Assembly: GCF_026460945.1 (NCBI RefSeq)
Contig: NZ_JAOVZV010000017.1
Location: 1-64,000, forward strand
Length of the DNA: 64,000 nt
Source: Chryseobacterium luquanense
GTDB taxonomy: Bacteria > Bacteroidota > Bacteroidia > Flavobacteriales > Weeksellaceae
Direction of reading: 5' to 3'
The position numbers and the translations under genes were made by a program. Of this stretch, positions 24,823-32,927 are shown one piece after another; positions within the stretch are counted from its first letter, which is position 1, and each line of letters begins with the position of its first letter. The notes under the pieces were generated by a model. The model did no database searches and had not been told where the DNA came from. It was given only the letters and a program-made list of their open reading frames with translations.

Positions 24823-26283
24823 ATGTCTATTCATAACAAAATTGTAGAGACAGCCATCACTTTCGATGACGTGCTTCTAGTCCCTGCTTATTCTGAAGTT
24901 TTACCTAATCAGGTTTCATTAAAATCAAGACTTACCGATAAAATTACGCTTAATGTTCCGATCGTTTCCGCTGCAATGGATACTGTGACAGAGGCTGATT
25001 TGGCGATTGCTTTAGCAAGAGTTGGTGGTTTGGGTTTCATTCATAAAAATATGACGATTGCCGAACAGGCCGCTCAGGTAAACAGAGTGAAACGTTCTGA
25101 AAACGGAATGATCTCTGATCCTGTAACGCTTTCAAAAGATCATACTTTAGCAGAAGCTAAAGAAACGATGGCAAAATATAAAATTTCTGGTCTTCCTGTG
25201 GTTGATGCGGAAAATACATTAATAGGTATTATTACCAATAGAGATGTAAAGTATCAGGAAAATCTTGACCTTAAGGTTGAAGAAATCATGACTAAAAATA
25301 ATCTGATTACTTCTGATAAAAACACCAATCTTGAAAAAGCAAAAGAGATTCTTCTTAAAAGTAGAGTTGAAAAGCTTCCTATCGTAGATGAAAATAATAA
25401 ATTGGTAGGTTTAATTACGATTAAAGATATTGATAATCAGCTTGAATATCCAAATTCAAATAAGGATCAAAAAGGTCGTCTTATTGTTGGTGCAGGAGTT
25501 GGTGTAGGTGAAGATACTTTAGATCGAATTGCAGCTTTAGTTGAAGCCGGAGTTGATATTATCGGTATCGATTCTGCACACGGACATTCTATTGGGGTTT
25601 TAAATAAAATCAAAGAAATCAGAAAAGCATATCCTGATTTGGATATCGTTGGTGGAAATATCGTTACCGCTGAAGCGGCTAAAGATTTGATTGAGGCTGG
25701 AGCAAACGTTTTAAAAGTAGGTGTTGGACCAGGCTCGATTTGTACAACAAGAGTTGTTGCAGGAGTTGGGGTTCCTCAATTATCTGCTATTTATAACGTT
25801 TACGAATATGCTCAGACTAAAAATGTTGCCGTAATTGCAGATGGAGGGATAAAACTTTCAGGAGACATAGTAAAAGCGATCGCAAGTGGAGCAGGAGCAG
25901 TAATGTTGGGTTCTCTTTTAGCTGGAACTGATGAAGCTCCGGGCGAAGAAATTATCTTTCAGGGAAGAAAATTCAAAACTTACCAAGGAATGGGAAGTCT
26001 TTCTGCGATGAAGAGAGGTGGAAAAGAAAGATATTTCCAAAGTGAGGCTAAGAAATTCGTTCCAGAAGGAATTGAAGGAAGAGTTCCAAGTAAAGGATCT
26101 TTGGAAGAAGTAATTTTCCAGTTGACAGGTGGTTTAAGAGCCGGAATGGGATATTGTGGAGCGAAAGATATTGAAGCTTTACAAACTGAAACTAAAATGG
26201 TAATGATTACAGGAAGCGGTTTGAAAGAATCTCATCCACATGATGTCATTATTACTCAGGAAGCTCCTAATTATTCTTTGTAG
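24823..26283 (+). CDS. guaB: IMP dehydrogenase
   Basis: GuaB oxidises IMP to XMP with NAD, the rate-limiting step of GMP synthesis. The 486-aa protein has the N-terminal [10 protein letters not shown] and SAAMDTVTE blocks, two CBS domains inserted at about residues 95-205 ([29 protein letters not shown]) and the catalytic loop [13 protein letters not shown]. The flap Arg-Tyr region follows ([20 protein letters not shown] type). Length is normal. It has its own -7 box and a strong terminator, so it is a single transcription unit. Confidence 0.97.
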   Translation: MSIHNKIVETAITFDDVLLVPAYSEVLPNQVSLKSRLTDKITLNVPIVSAAMDTVTEADLAIALARVGGLGFIHKNMTIAEQAAQVNRVKRSENGMISDPVTLSKDHTLAEAKETMAKYKISGLPVVDAENTLIGIITNRDVKYQENLDLKVEEIMTKNNLITSDKNTNLEKAKEILLKSRVEKLPIVDENNKLVGLITIKDIDNQLEYPNSNKDQKGRLIVGAGVGVGEDTLDRIAALVEAGVDIIGIDSAHGHSIGVLNKIKEIRKAYPDLDIVGGNIVTAEAAKDLIEAGANVLKVGVGPGSICTTRVVAGVGVPQLSAIYNVYEYAQTKNVAVIADGGIKLSGDIVKAIASGAGAVMLGSLLAGTDEAPGEEIIFQGRKFKTYQGMGSLSAMKRGGKERYFQSEAKKFVPEGIEGRVPSKGSLEEVIFQLTGGLRAGMGYCGAKDIEALQTETKMVMITGSGLKESHPHDVIITQEAPNYSL

Positions 26284-26306
26284 AAAAAGAATATTTAAAA
26301 TAAAAT

Positions 26307-26335
26307 AAATGCCTCTGAAATTTCAGAGGCATTTT
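26307..26335 (+). terminator. Terminator of guaB
   Basis: A perfect 14-bp palindrome (AAATGCCTCTGAAA at 26307-26320 and its complement at 26321-26334) is followed by T residues. It can work in both directions. Confidence 0.85.
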
Positions 26336-26500
26336 TAATGTCCAAATCACAAGACATATGAAGATTTTTTCATCAAATTACTAAAGTTTCCGTCAGTAAT
26401 CTTTTTTGTGTTTTTAAAAAGTAATAGTTATATAGAGTTTAGTTTCTCCTTTTCTACGATGTAAAATTAGAAATGTTTCGTCATATAATAACCACCAATC

Positions 26501-26542
26501 TTGTAGATGTTTTTCTACAACACCATAGATATTTATCTACAA
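26501..26542. other. Two small adjacent hairpins sharing TCTACAA
   Basis: TTGTAGA/TCTACAA (26501-26507 with 26514-26520) and TAGAT/ATCTA (26526-26530 with 26535-26539) lie just past the stop of the DUF4407 gene on the minus strand. TCTACAA recurs as a direct repeat (26514-26520, 26536-26542). They may be a weak 3' stabilising structure; they are too AT rich to call a terminator. Confidence 0.3.
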
Positions 26543-26553
26543 ATAAAAGATTT

Positions 26554-27624
26554 TCAGGGTTTTAATTTGTCTTTGAAATCATCAATTCTAAAATCAGTCA
26601 AAGCATTTCCTTTTTCTATTTTTTCTTTAGAATATAATCTGAAATCGTTTTCAGTTTTTTCTAAAAGATAATCGTAAGGTCCGACCGAAGAAATTAGTTT
26701 AACCAAAACCGGTGAAATTTCAAGACAGATAAAAAGTCCCATAATAAAAGCTGCTGCAGTTGCAATGATCGCTGAGTTTTTCCCTAATTCATCCAAAGCT
26801 TGCAATCTTGCAGCAAATCCGTTGAATTTATCTTCAAATGTTTCGGTAGATTTTCTTTCCGTTTCAAGATTGGTGTACACTTTTGAAATTTCTTTGTCTA
26901 GATATTCCAGTCTTGGCGAAACTTGTTTTTGATAGTTTTCTAAATCTTGTTTTCGCTGTTCTTTCAATTCCTGTTTACGTTTTGCATTGGGTCCGAAACC
27001 TTCTTTTCCACTCGTTAAAGTAGATTGTTTTCCTAAAATTTCCTTTTCCAGTTCTACTGCTGCAGAATCGTAAGACTTTTGGTATTGAGCAATTTTATCG
27101 GAGATTTGTTTTTTTTCTGTATCAAACGGCCCGCTTTGTTGAAGAATTCTCCCGTTCATCTGCTTTTGAAGTTCTGTTTTATTTCGCTGAATAATTGTAT
27201 TTAATTGCTTGTTGACCTCTTTCTCGAAAATTTTCAGCTCTAATGGTTTAGAAATAATAATTCCTAAGAATGTTGCCAAAATCAATCTTGGAATCGACAT
27301 CAAAATCTGATTCCACCACGTTCCTGTTTTTTTAATTGAAGAAACAATGTATCGGTCTAAATTAAAAATCATTAAACCCCAAAGAATTCCGAAACCGATG
27401 GAAGCCCAAATATCATCGAAAATTGTGTACATCGCATAAGCTGCAGATAATGTTGCAAAAATAGCTGTGAAAAGTACAATTCCACCAATTCCTGAAAATT
27501 TATTCCATTCACTTGGTGTTTTTCTTAAGATATGAATATTTCCTCCTGAACAGAGTAACAGGAATTTCTGAAACCAGTTTATTCTATGATTTGTTTGATT
27601 TATAGTTGCTTGTGCGTTTTTCAT
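26554..27624 (-). CDS. DUF4407 family membrane protein
   Basis: I start at 27624 (MKNAQATINQ), 42 nt inside the longest frame, because a -7 box stands at 27640-27647. The 356-aa product has the DUF4407 plan: FLLLCSGGNIHIL near the N-terminus, two membrane helices with FNLDRYIV after them, and a third span (LILATFLGIIIS). A long charged coiled-coil (about 150-270, KTELQKQMNGR to LDKEISKVYTN) and a fourth helix (about 285-305) follow. No biochemical role is established for this family. It is transcribed divergently from the lipoprotein at 27789. Confidence 0.85.
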   Translation of the reverse strand: MKNAQATINQTNHRINWFQKFLLLCSGGNIHILRKTPSEWNKFSGIGGIVLFTAIFATLSAAYAMYTIFDDIWASIGFGILWGLMIFNLDRYIVSSIKKTGTWWNQILMSIPRLILATFLGIIISKPLELKIFEKEVNKQLNTIIQRNKTELQKQMNGRILQQSGPFDTEKKQISDKIAQYQKSYDSAAVELEKEILGKQSTLTSGKEGFGPNAKRKQELKEQRKQDLENYQKQVSPRLEYLDKEISKVYTNLETERKSTETFEDKFNGFAARLQALDELGKNSAIIATAAAFIMGLFICLEISPVLVKLISSVGPYDYLLEKTENDFRLYSKEKIEKGNALTDFRIDDFKDKLKP

Positions 27625-27639
27625 TATTGAAAATTTATA

Positions 27640-27647
27640 CAAAATTA
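27640..27647 (-). promoter_or_regulatory. -7 box of the DUF4407 gene
   Basis: The minus strand reads TAATTTTG, matching TAnnTTTG, 16 nt before the ATG at 27624. A possible -33 is not at the normal distance. This box rules against the longer start at 27666. Confidence 0.5.
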
Positions 27648-27788
27648 GTATTAAAAAGTATACCATTGTTACAAATAGTAATATGTTTTACCAAGTAATT
27701 TTAATTTGGTTTAAAATCATATTGTTTTATAGCTTAATTTCTGTAATTAAAATTGCTTATCTTTAAATACATTCAAATAAATATTATT

Positions 27789-28199
27789 ATGAAAAACTTA
27801 TTAACGCTAACTTTTGCTTCTGCAGTTTTAATTCTTTCATCGTGTTCAAAAGAAAAAACAATTGATGATGAATTAAAAGAAGCTGCTGCAACAATGAATA
27901 AAATGACCCCTCAAATTTTAGGTGAAGGGGTAAGGTTAGATAGTGTTTCTGCAAAAGAGAATAAAACTTTACAATACAGCTACACTTTAACTGACGATGT
28001 GAAAGAAGAGTTGAAACCCGAAGAAATCAATAATTATAAATCTGCTGCAAAAGAAGAAGCCCTGAAAAGTATAAAAACTTCACCCGATATGAAGAACTTC
28101 AGGGAAAATGAAGTTACATTAAATTATGTCTATTACGACAAAAACGGAAAACCAACTACAGATTTTTCAGTTGCGCCTTCTGAATATAAAGAGAAATAA
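27789..28199 (+). CDS. Hypothetical lipoprotein
   Basis: Starting at 27789 (MKNLLTLTF), 36 nt inside the longest frame, gives a normal lipoprotein signal (AVLILSSC, Cys at about residue 19). The 136-aa product has a charged helical and beta domain (DSVSAKENKTLQYSYTLTDD, EVTLNYVYYDKNGKP). This is the general layout of small Flavobacteriia lipoproteins that resemble a two-step beta-alpha fold. No family is recognised. It ends 7 bp from the convergent ruvC stop with no terminator between them. Confidence 0.75.
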   Translation: MKNLLTLTFASAVLILSSCSKEKTIDDELKEAAATMNKMTPQILGEGVRLDSVSAKENKTLQYSYTLTDDVKEELKPEEINNYKSAAKEEALKSIKTSPDMKNFRENEVTLNYVYYDKNGKPTTDFSVAPSEYKEK

Positions 28200-28206
28200 A
28201 AAAGAT

Positions 28207-28764
28207 TTATTTTAAACGATCCGGGTTTTGCTTCAGAAAACTATCCCATCCGGAATAAGATTTTGTGTCTGTAATTGTTCCGGAATTAAAATGATGACAA
28301 ACTGCAACCGCCAATCCGTCGGAAGCATCAAGGTATTTTGTAGGGAATTCTTTTAGATTCAATAGATTTTTAAGCATTCCCGCAACTTGCTCTTTACTGG
28401 CATTCCCGTTTCCGGTGATTGCCATTTTTATTTTTTTAGGAGAATATTCAGTAATTGGAATGTTTCTGTGTAGACTTGCGGCCATTGCGACACCTTGAGC
28501 TCTCCCCAATTTTAGCATTGATTGCACATTTTTTCCAAAGAAAGGAGCTTCTAAAGCAACTTCATCGGGATGAAATTCGTCAATCAAAGCTAAAGTTTTG
28601 TCGAAAATATATTTAAGTTTAGTTTCATGATTTGGATATTTTTTCAAAATCAATTCATGAATGGAAATCATTTCCATTTTTCCTTTTTTTACGGATATCA
28701 AACCAAATCCCATAATGGCTGTTCCGGGATCAATTCCTAATATTATTTTCTCTGCTGAAGTCAT
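28207..28764 (-). CDS. ruvC: Crossover junction endodeoxyribonuclease RuvC
   Basis: RuvC resolves Holliday junctions with RuvAB. The 185-aa protein has the catalytic pattern: Asp 12 in GIDPGT, Glu in EAPFFGKNVQS and the C-terminal acidic pair in DASDGLAVAVCH, plus KKIKMAITGNGNASKEQV, the conserved DNA-contact region. Length is normal. A -7 box (TATCTTTG, 28777-28770) ends only 5 nt before the ATG, so the message may be nearly leaderless. Confidence 0.97.
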   Translation of the reverse strand: MTSAEKIILGIDPGTAIMGFGLISVKKGKMEMISIHELILKKYPNHETKLKYIFDKTLALIDEFHPDEVALEAPFFGKNVQSMLKLGRAQGVAMAASLHRNIPITEYSPKKIKMAITGNGNASKEQVAGMLKNLLNLKEFPTKYLDASDGLAVAVCHHFNSGTITDTKSYSGWDSFLKQNPDRLK

Positions 28765-28769
28765 CTTGG

Positions 28770-28777
28770 CAAAGATA
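28770..28777 (-). promoter_or_regulatory. -7 box directly before ruvC
   Basis: The minus strand reads TATCTTTG, fitting TAnnTTTG, with only 5 nt between the box and the start codon. Transcription would begin at or beside the A of the ATG. Confidence 0.45.
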
Positions 28778-28803
28778 CGGCTTTCTTTATTTTGGATTAA
28801 ATT

Positions 28804-29331
28804 TTATTGTTGAGACAATTTCTTTTCATTAATCGGAATCCATTTTCCATCGTGTCTTAAAAGGAGGATTTTATCAACGGGAAATTTAGTTTTATAATTT
28901 TTATCTTTATAAATTTCCCAAGCTTTTAAAAAGTTTTCATAAGTTAGATTTCTGTAACCTACCGTCATGTGAGGGTGAAAAGCATATTTTCCGAAACTAA
29001 ATTTTTCTGCCACATTATGATAAAGCTGGTTTAAATTTTCATTTTCTTCGGGCTTTATAAACAGAACAGGATTTTTTGGATTCGGAAAACTTCCAAAACC
29101 ATTTAACGTTATTTCAAAAGGAGAAATAGTAGTGTTGATTTTTTGAAAGGCAATATGAATATCTTCTTCCAATTCAAGTTCTCTTTCAAAAGGTGGAAAT
29201 AATGTAATGTGAGCATCATTATTCAATGCTTTAGAATTTTCAAAATTTAATGCTAAATCTTCCTTGAAAACTCTTACCTCATCAATGATTTTTTGATCAG
29301 GGTAAATGGCGATGAAATACATTTTTTTCAT
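28804..29331 (-). CDS. 2'-5' RNA ligase / cyclic phosphodiesterase family protein
   Basis: The 175-aa product has the two His-x-Thr motifs of the 2H phosphoesterase superfamily: HITLFPPF in the first half and HPHMTVGY in the second. Length and beta-alpha pattern fit the LigT/ThpR-like group. Members open or close 2'-5' or 2',3'-cyclic phosphates in RNA; the physiological substrate here is unknown. It lies 39 bp upstream of ruvC on the same strand and diverges from the PadR operon. Confidence 0.88.
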   Translation of the reverse strand: MKKMYFIAIYPDQKIIDEVRVFKEDLALNFENSKALNNDAHITLFPPFERELELEEDIHIAFQKINTTISPFEITLNGFGSFPNPKNPVLFIKPEENENLNQLYHNVAEKFSFGKYAFHPHMTVGYRNLTYENFLKAWEIYKDKNYKTKFPVDKILLLRHDGKWIPINEKKLSQQ

Positions 29332-29373
29332 TTTGTAAAGTTAAGATTTTTAGAATTTTCAAAAATTATTTTA

Positions 29374-29401
29374 ATACATAAGAAAATTATGCATAGATTT
29401 G
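29374..29401 (+). promoter_or_regulatory. padR promoter with candidate autoregulatory operator
   Basis: TAGATTTG at 29394-29401 matches the -7 consensus and lies 20 nt before the padR ATG. Just upstream, CATAA (29377-29381) and TTATG (29387-29391) form an inverted repeat with a 5-bp spacer, extending to AT on both sides after one mismatch (29374-29394). PadR regulators bind such short palindromes near their own promoters; that this one is the operator is inference. Confidence 0.5.
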
Positions 29402-29421
29402 TGAGGTATTAAATTTTCGAA

Positions 29422-29745
29422 ATGAAAAAAAATAGCCTTTACAAAGGAACGCTTCAGAATATCATTTTAAAATTGCTTTCAAAAGAAGTGAAAATGTATG
29501 GCTATCAAATTACACAGCGAGCAAAAGAATTAACGGAAGGTGAACTTGAAATGACGGAAGGTGCATTGTATCCGCTTTTACATAAATTGGAAGCTGATGG
29601 AATTATTACTTCTGAAGTTCAGGAAATCAACGGAAGAAGCCGAAAATATTATTTGCTTACCGAAAAAGGAAAAAGACAACAGGCAACGCAGGAAGATGAA
29701 ATGAGAAGTTATTTGTTTAATCTAAAAACCATTTTTGATATATGA
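29422..29745 (+). CDS. PadR-family transcriptional regulator
   Basis: The 107-aa product is a winged helix-turn-helix protein with the family's N-terminal phrases YKGTLQNIILKLLSKE and MYGYQITQRAKELTEGE. The central EGALYPLLHKLEADGII and the wing SRKYYLLTEKGK follow. It lacks a large C-terminal domain and is thus a short PadR (s1-type). Its stop overlaps the start of the first of three paralogous membrane proteins (ATGA at 29742), an arrangement typical of PadR genes that control a neighbouring membrane protein. Confidence 0.93.
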   Translation: MKKNSLYKGTLQNIILKLLSKEVKMYGYQITQRAKELTEGELEMTEGALYPLLHKLEADGIITSEVQEINGRSRKYYLLTEKGKRQQATQEDEMRSYLFNLKTIFDI

Positions 29746-30434
29746 TTTCAGCAGAACAAAAATTACAGATTGAGCAATATTTGATTGAAAAGAGAATTCC
29801 TTTGGATATTTTAATTGAAGTGGAAGATCATTTTTTGAACCAGATAGAAAATTATGTTCTTAATGAAAATGCTAGTTTTAATGTTGCATTCGACAAGGTG
29901 AAAAATCTTTGGAAAGATGATTTAAAAACAGATAAATATTACAATGGGAGGGAAGTCGCTGTGTTTGTAAAAAAGATTTCAGAGAAAAAAATAAACAAAA
30001 TTCTCTTAGAAAGTGTTCTTTTTACTGTTTCTGTTGGATTAGCAATCTACTTTTTTAGTTTAATTGCAACCAAAGAAGTTTTTACTGAAATTGTTACTTA
30101 TTTAGCATTTATTTTTCTAGGTCTTCCTGGTTTACATTATTTGTTAAATATCAAGATTTTTAATTTGACTAAAAATTATAAAGCCACAAAATTGAATATC
30201 TTTCAAAATGGAAATTTATTAATTCTTATTTCTGGTCTTATAATCGTTACATCAGCAAGTTCAATTTCCGTTACAGCTGGTTTTATTTATGATTTTTATA
30301 ATAATGTAGCTACGAAAGGATTTTCTTATTTTATAATATTAATGTGTGTTACTTGGTTTTATTCTTTCGGATTTCTTTTTCAAATCGCTTTTGTAAAATC
30401 TGCTAAAAAAATCAAAGCTTTTATTAACCTTTAA
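29742..30434 (+). CDS. PadR-linked membrane protein A (HAAS-like N-terminus)
   Basis: The 230-aa product has an N-terminal soluble helical domain of about 75 residues with IEVEDHFLNQIE and ASFNVAFDKVKNLWKDDLK, shared with the proteins at 30444 and 31049. About four membrane helices follow (VLFTVSVGLAIYFFSLIA, VTYLAFIFLGLPG, LLILISGLIIVT, YFIILMCVTWFYSF). The N-terminal pattern resembles HAAS/DUF1700-type domains that accompany PadR regulators elsewhere. The exact role, probably signalling or a response to membrane stress, is unknown. Confidence 0.75.
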   Translation: MISAEQKLQIEQYLIEKRIPLDILIEVEDHFLNQIENYVLNENASFNVAFDKVKNLWKDDLKTDKYYNGREVAVFVKKISEKKINKILLESVLFTVSVGLAIYFFSLIATKEVFTEIVTYLAFIFLGLPGLHYLLNIKIFNLTKNYKATKLNIFQNGNLLILISGLIIVTSASSISVTAGFIYDFYNNVATKGFSYFIILMCVTWFYSFGFLFQIAFVKSAKKIKAFINL

Positions 30435-30443
30435 ACTTGAAAT

Positions 30444-31052
30444 ATGACTAAAGAAAATTTACAGGAAATAGAAAAATATCTTAAAACTAAAAGTCTTGAT
30501 AATGCTGTTTTTGTTGAAATTTTAGATCATTTTGTAATGCAAATTTCAAGCTTGATGAATAAAGAGGAAATCAGTTTTCCGGAAGCTTTTATTCAGACAA
30601 AAATAAATTGGAAGTCTGAACTAGAAATGGTAAAAGCAGATTGGCTTTCGTTTAAGAAAATTGCTAGAATTGAGAAAAATATTTTAAAAAGAAGATTTGA
30701 AAAAATGACTTACTTATCAATTGTGATATCACTTGCGGGAGGTTTGGCATTTATGTATTCCGAGGATTTTTATTGGATATTTCAGATCATTTTATTGAGT
30801 ATTTACATACTTTTTTCAGTGTATAATTTTGCTTTTAAGACAATGAAATTTTCAGAATACCGCTCAATGAGTTTTCATCCTTTGATTTTAAGAAATCTTC
30901 TTTTGGCTTTATTACTTATTCCAATAAGTTTTTTACTTGATAAAAATATTTGGGATTCTGTTTTGAATCAAATGATTCTCATTTTTGGAATAAGTACTCA
31001 CATACAGTTACTTTACTATCGAACTAAAAAAATAAATATTTTACTTTCATGA
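30444..31052 (+). CDS. PadR-linked membrane protein B (HAAS-like N-terminus)
   Basis: The 202-aa product begins with the same kind of domain as its neighbours (EILDHFVMQISS, ISFPEAFIQTKINWKSELE) but is the most diverged of the three. Four probable membrane helices follow (MTYLSIVISLAGGLAFMY, WIFQIILLSIYILF, ILRNLLLALLLIPIS, SVLNQMILIFGIST). It starts 9 bp after A and overlaps C by 4 bp, so the four genes form one operon. Confidence 0.72.
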   Translation: MTKENLQEIEKYLKTKSLDNAVFVEILDHFVMQISSLMNKEEISFPEAFIQTKINWKSELEMVKADWLSFKKIARIEKNILKRRFEKMTYLSIVISLAGGLAFMYSEDFYWIFQIILLSIYILFSVYNFAFKTMKFSEYRSMSFHPLILRNLLLALLLIPISFLLDKNIWDSVLNQMILIFGISTHIQLLYYRTKKINILLS

Positions 31053-31753
31053 CGACCGAACAAAAAAACGAAGTAAGACAATATCTTTTAGCGAAGAAAC
31101 TTCCTGTCGATTTGATGATGGAAGTAGAAGATCATTTTATAAGCCAAATTAATGAAGTTCAAGCCGAAAAGAATTTGTCTTTTAATGATGCGTTTAATGT
31201 CGCAATCATTTCGTGGCACGATGATTTGAAATTATCTTGGGACGGAAATTGGAGTTTGGAAGATACTTCTGTTTTAATTAAAAAATCGACGAGACAAAAA
31301 TTATATCCTATTTTAAAGAAATCATTAATTGTTGCTCTGGTTTGCCAAGCCGTAATGCTTTTATCTTATTTAATTATTCCTTTTGATGTTTTTAGAATAA
31401 GCTTCGGTATTTTGATTTTATTAATCATGGTTTTTCCGCTAATTATTTATATTAAAGAGAAGGGATTTTTTGACCTTCCCAAAAAATATAAAAATATTCG
31501 TCTTTCTGCGTATCAAGATTTGGTAACGGTATTTTTTATTCTGCCGATGTCTTCAGGTTGGTTTTTCCGATTTGTATTTGAGATGAATGATGGTTTTTTA
31601 GATTTAAATTTTATGAAAGGAATTTTGGCCAACTTCTTATTTGCTTTCTTTTTCTTTTTTGAAGCAACGATCATCATTGCTCAGAAAAAATATCTTGAGA
31701 TGATTAAAAACATCATTCCGTATCTACAGGAGAACTTCAAAGTTTCTAATTAA
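31049..31753 (+). CDS. PadR-linked membrane protein C (HAAS-like N-terminus)
   Basis: The 234-aa product is closer to A than to B: MEVEDHFISQINE and LSFNDAFNVAIISWHDDLK match A's domain closely. Four or five membrane helices follow from about residue 90 (IVALVCQAVMLLSYLII, FRISFGILILLIMVFPLI, LVTVFFILPM, ILANFLFAFFFFFEA). It ends the operon and overlaps the convergent serine hydrolase gene by 8 bp, so no terminator separates them. Confidence 0.74.
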   Translation: MTTEQKNEVRQYLLAKKLPVDLMMEVEDHFISQINEVQAEKNLSFNDAFNVAIISWHDDLKLSWDGNWSLEDTSVLIKKSTRQKLYPILKKSLIVALVCQAVMLLSYLIIPFDVFRISFGILILLIMVFPLIIYIKEKGFFDLPKKYKNIRLSAYQDLVTVFFILPMSSGWFFRFVFEMNDGFLDLNFMKGILANFLFAFFFFFEATIIIAQKKYLEMIKNIIPYLQENFKVSN

Positions 31754-32831
31754 TATTTTCTAGCATATCTGAAACCTCTTTAATCTTTAGATGAGGTCTG
31801 AAAGCTGCAGATTTGCCTTTTTCTTCATCGGCAATATTAGATAAAATAATGACTGAAGTTTTTGTTTTTGGATAATAAATATTGAGTGAAGGAGCGCCTT
31901 TCACATAACCGCTGTGAAAGTAAGAAACGGGTTTGTTATCATTCATCATAATTCCCAACCCGTAACCCATCGTTCCGAGAACCGGATGTTGTCTTTCCGT
32001 GCTTTTAGCCATGAATTTTTTCAAGGTTTCTAGTTTAATAATTTTTCCTGAATACAAGGCATTATTCCAGATATGCAAATCATCAATAGTCGACAAAACT
32101 CCACCTGCAGGAATTCCGATTTCTTTATTGCCTAATCTTTTCGGCATATTTTCGATAACTTTTTGAGTTTTTGAATTTCCAACATAGGTTTTAGCGAAAT
32201 TCTCTCCTTGAAATGCAGTTCCTGTTGAAGAGTTTTTCATTCCTGCTTTCTTAAATAAATCCAACATATTTTCATCGAATGATTTTCCTGAAACTGTTTC
32301 TACAATCTTTCCTAAAGCATTAAATCCGTCATTGGAATAATTAAAACCAGAGCCACTTTTAAACATCAATTTTTCTCCGAAATTGTTTAAACCCGAACTG
32401 TGATTTAAAAGGTGTTGAATAGTGATGTTTTCGTACTCTTTCTTCTGGAATTCTTTAAAATATTTTGACGCTTTATCGTCGAGATTCAATTTTCCTTGTT
32501 CCATTTGAAGCAAAATCAAAACTGCAGTAAATTGTTTACTGATTGAGGCAATCGAGAAAACGGTTGTATTGTTAATTTCTGTTTTGTTTTCAAAATCTGA
32601 AAAGCCATTATTTTTTCGATATAACTCAATACTGTCTTTAAAAACAGCCACACTTCCGTTAAAATGATATTGATTGAAAACCGAATCAAGCTGAGTTTTA
32701 TATAATTTCTGTTGAAAAACCGAAACTGCAGAATCAACGATTGCTTTTCTGTCGATTGGTTTTTGAGTTTCAACTTTAGTACAGGAAAATAAAAAAAGAA
32801 AAACGGAAATAATAGTTATCAAAAATCTCAT
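31746..32831 (-). CDS. Serine hydrolase of the class C beta-lactamase fold, lipoprotein
   Basis: The 361-aa product has a lipoprotein signal (VFLFLFSC, Cys at about residue 17). The catalytic SxxK is in FSIASISKQFT, the YxN motif in NYSNDGFNALGK and a late HSGYVKG corresponds to the KTG-type motif. These features define the beta-lactamase/DD-peptidase family; in this group many members are esterases or D-aminopeptidases with unknown substrates. Being a lipoprotein makes action on periplasmic or surface peptides likely. It is single and convergent with the PadR operon. Confidence 0.9.
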   Translation of the reverse strand: MRFLITIISVFLFLFSCTKVETQKPIDRKAIVDSAVSVFQQKLYKTQLDSVFNQYHFNGSVAVFKDSIELYRKNNGFSDFENKTEINNTTVFSIASISKQFTAVLILLQMEQGKLNLDDKASKYFKEFQKKEYENITIQHLLNHSSGLNNFGEKLMFKSGSGFNYSNDGFNALGKIVETVSGKSFDENMLDLFKKAGMKNSSTGTAFQGENFAKTYVGNSKTQKVIENMPKRLGNKEIGIPAGGVLSTIDDLHIWNNALYSGKIIKLETLKKFMAKSTERQHPVLGTMGYGLGIMMNDNKPVSYFHSGYVKGAPSLNIYYPKTKTSVIILSNIADEEKGKSAAFRPHLKIKEVSDMLENIN

Positions 32832-32867
32832 AATGTGCTTTTGGTTTCTCTAAAATAAGAAAAAATA

Positions 32868-32899
32868 AAAACCCCGAAAAGTTTTTCTTCTTTTCAGGG
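32868..32899 (-). terminator. Terminator of the beta-helix gene
   Basis: CCCCGAAAAG (32872-32881) pairs with CTTTTCAGGG (32890-32899), with one mismatch, and the minus strand then reads into a T run. It lies 29 bp past the stop of the gene at 32928. Confidence 0.65.
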
Positions 32900-32927
32900 C
32901 TCGTAATAATATAAAAGTTTAAATCTT

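Noticed and set aside
28199..28207. Missing terminator between convergent lipoprotein and ruvC genes
   Set aside because: A 7-bp convergent gap leaves no room for one, but this is common in compact genomes and was not treated as a finding.
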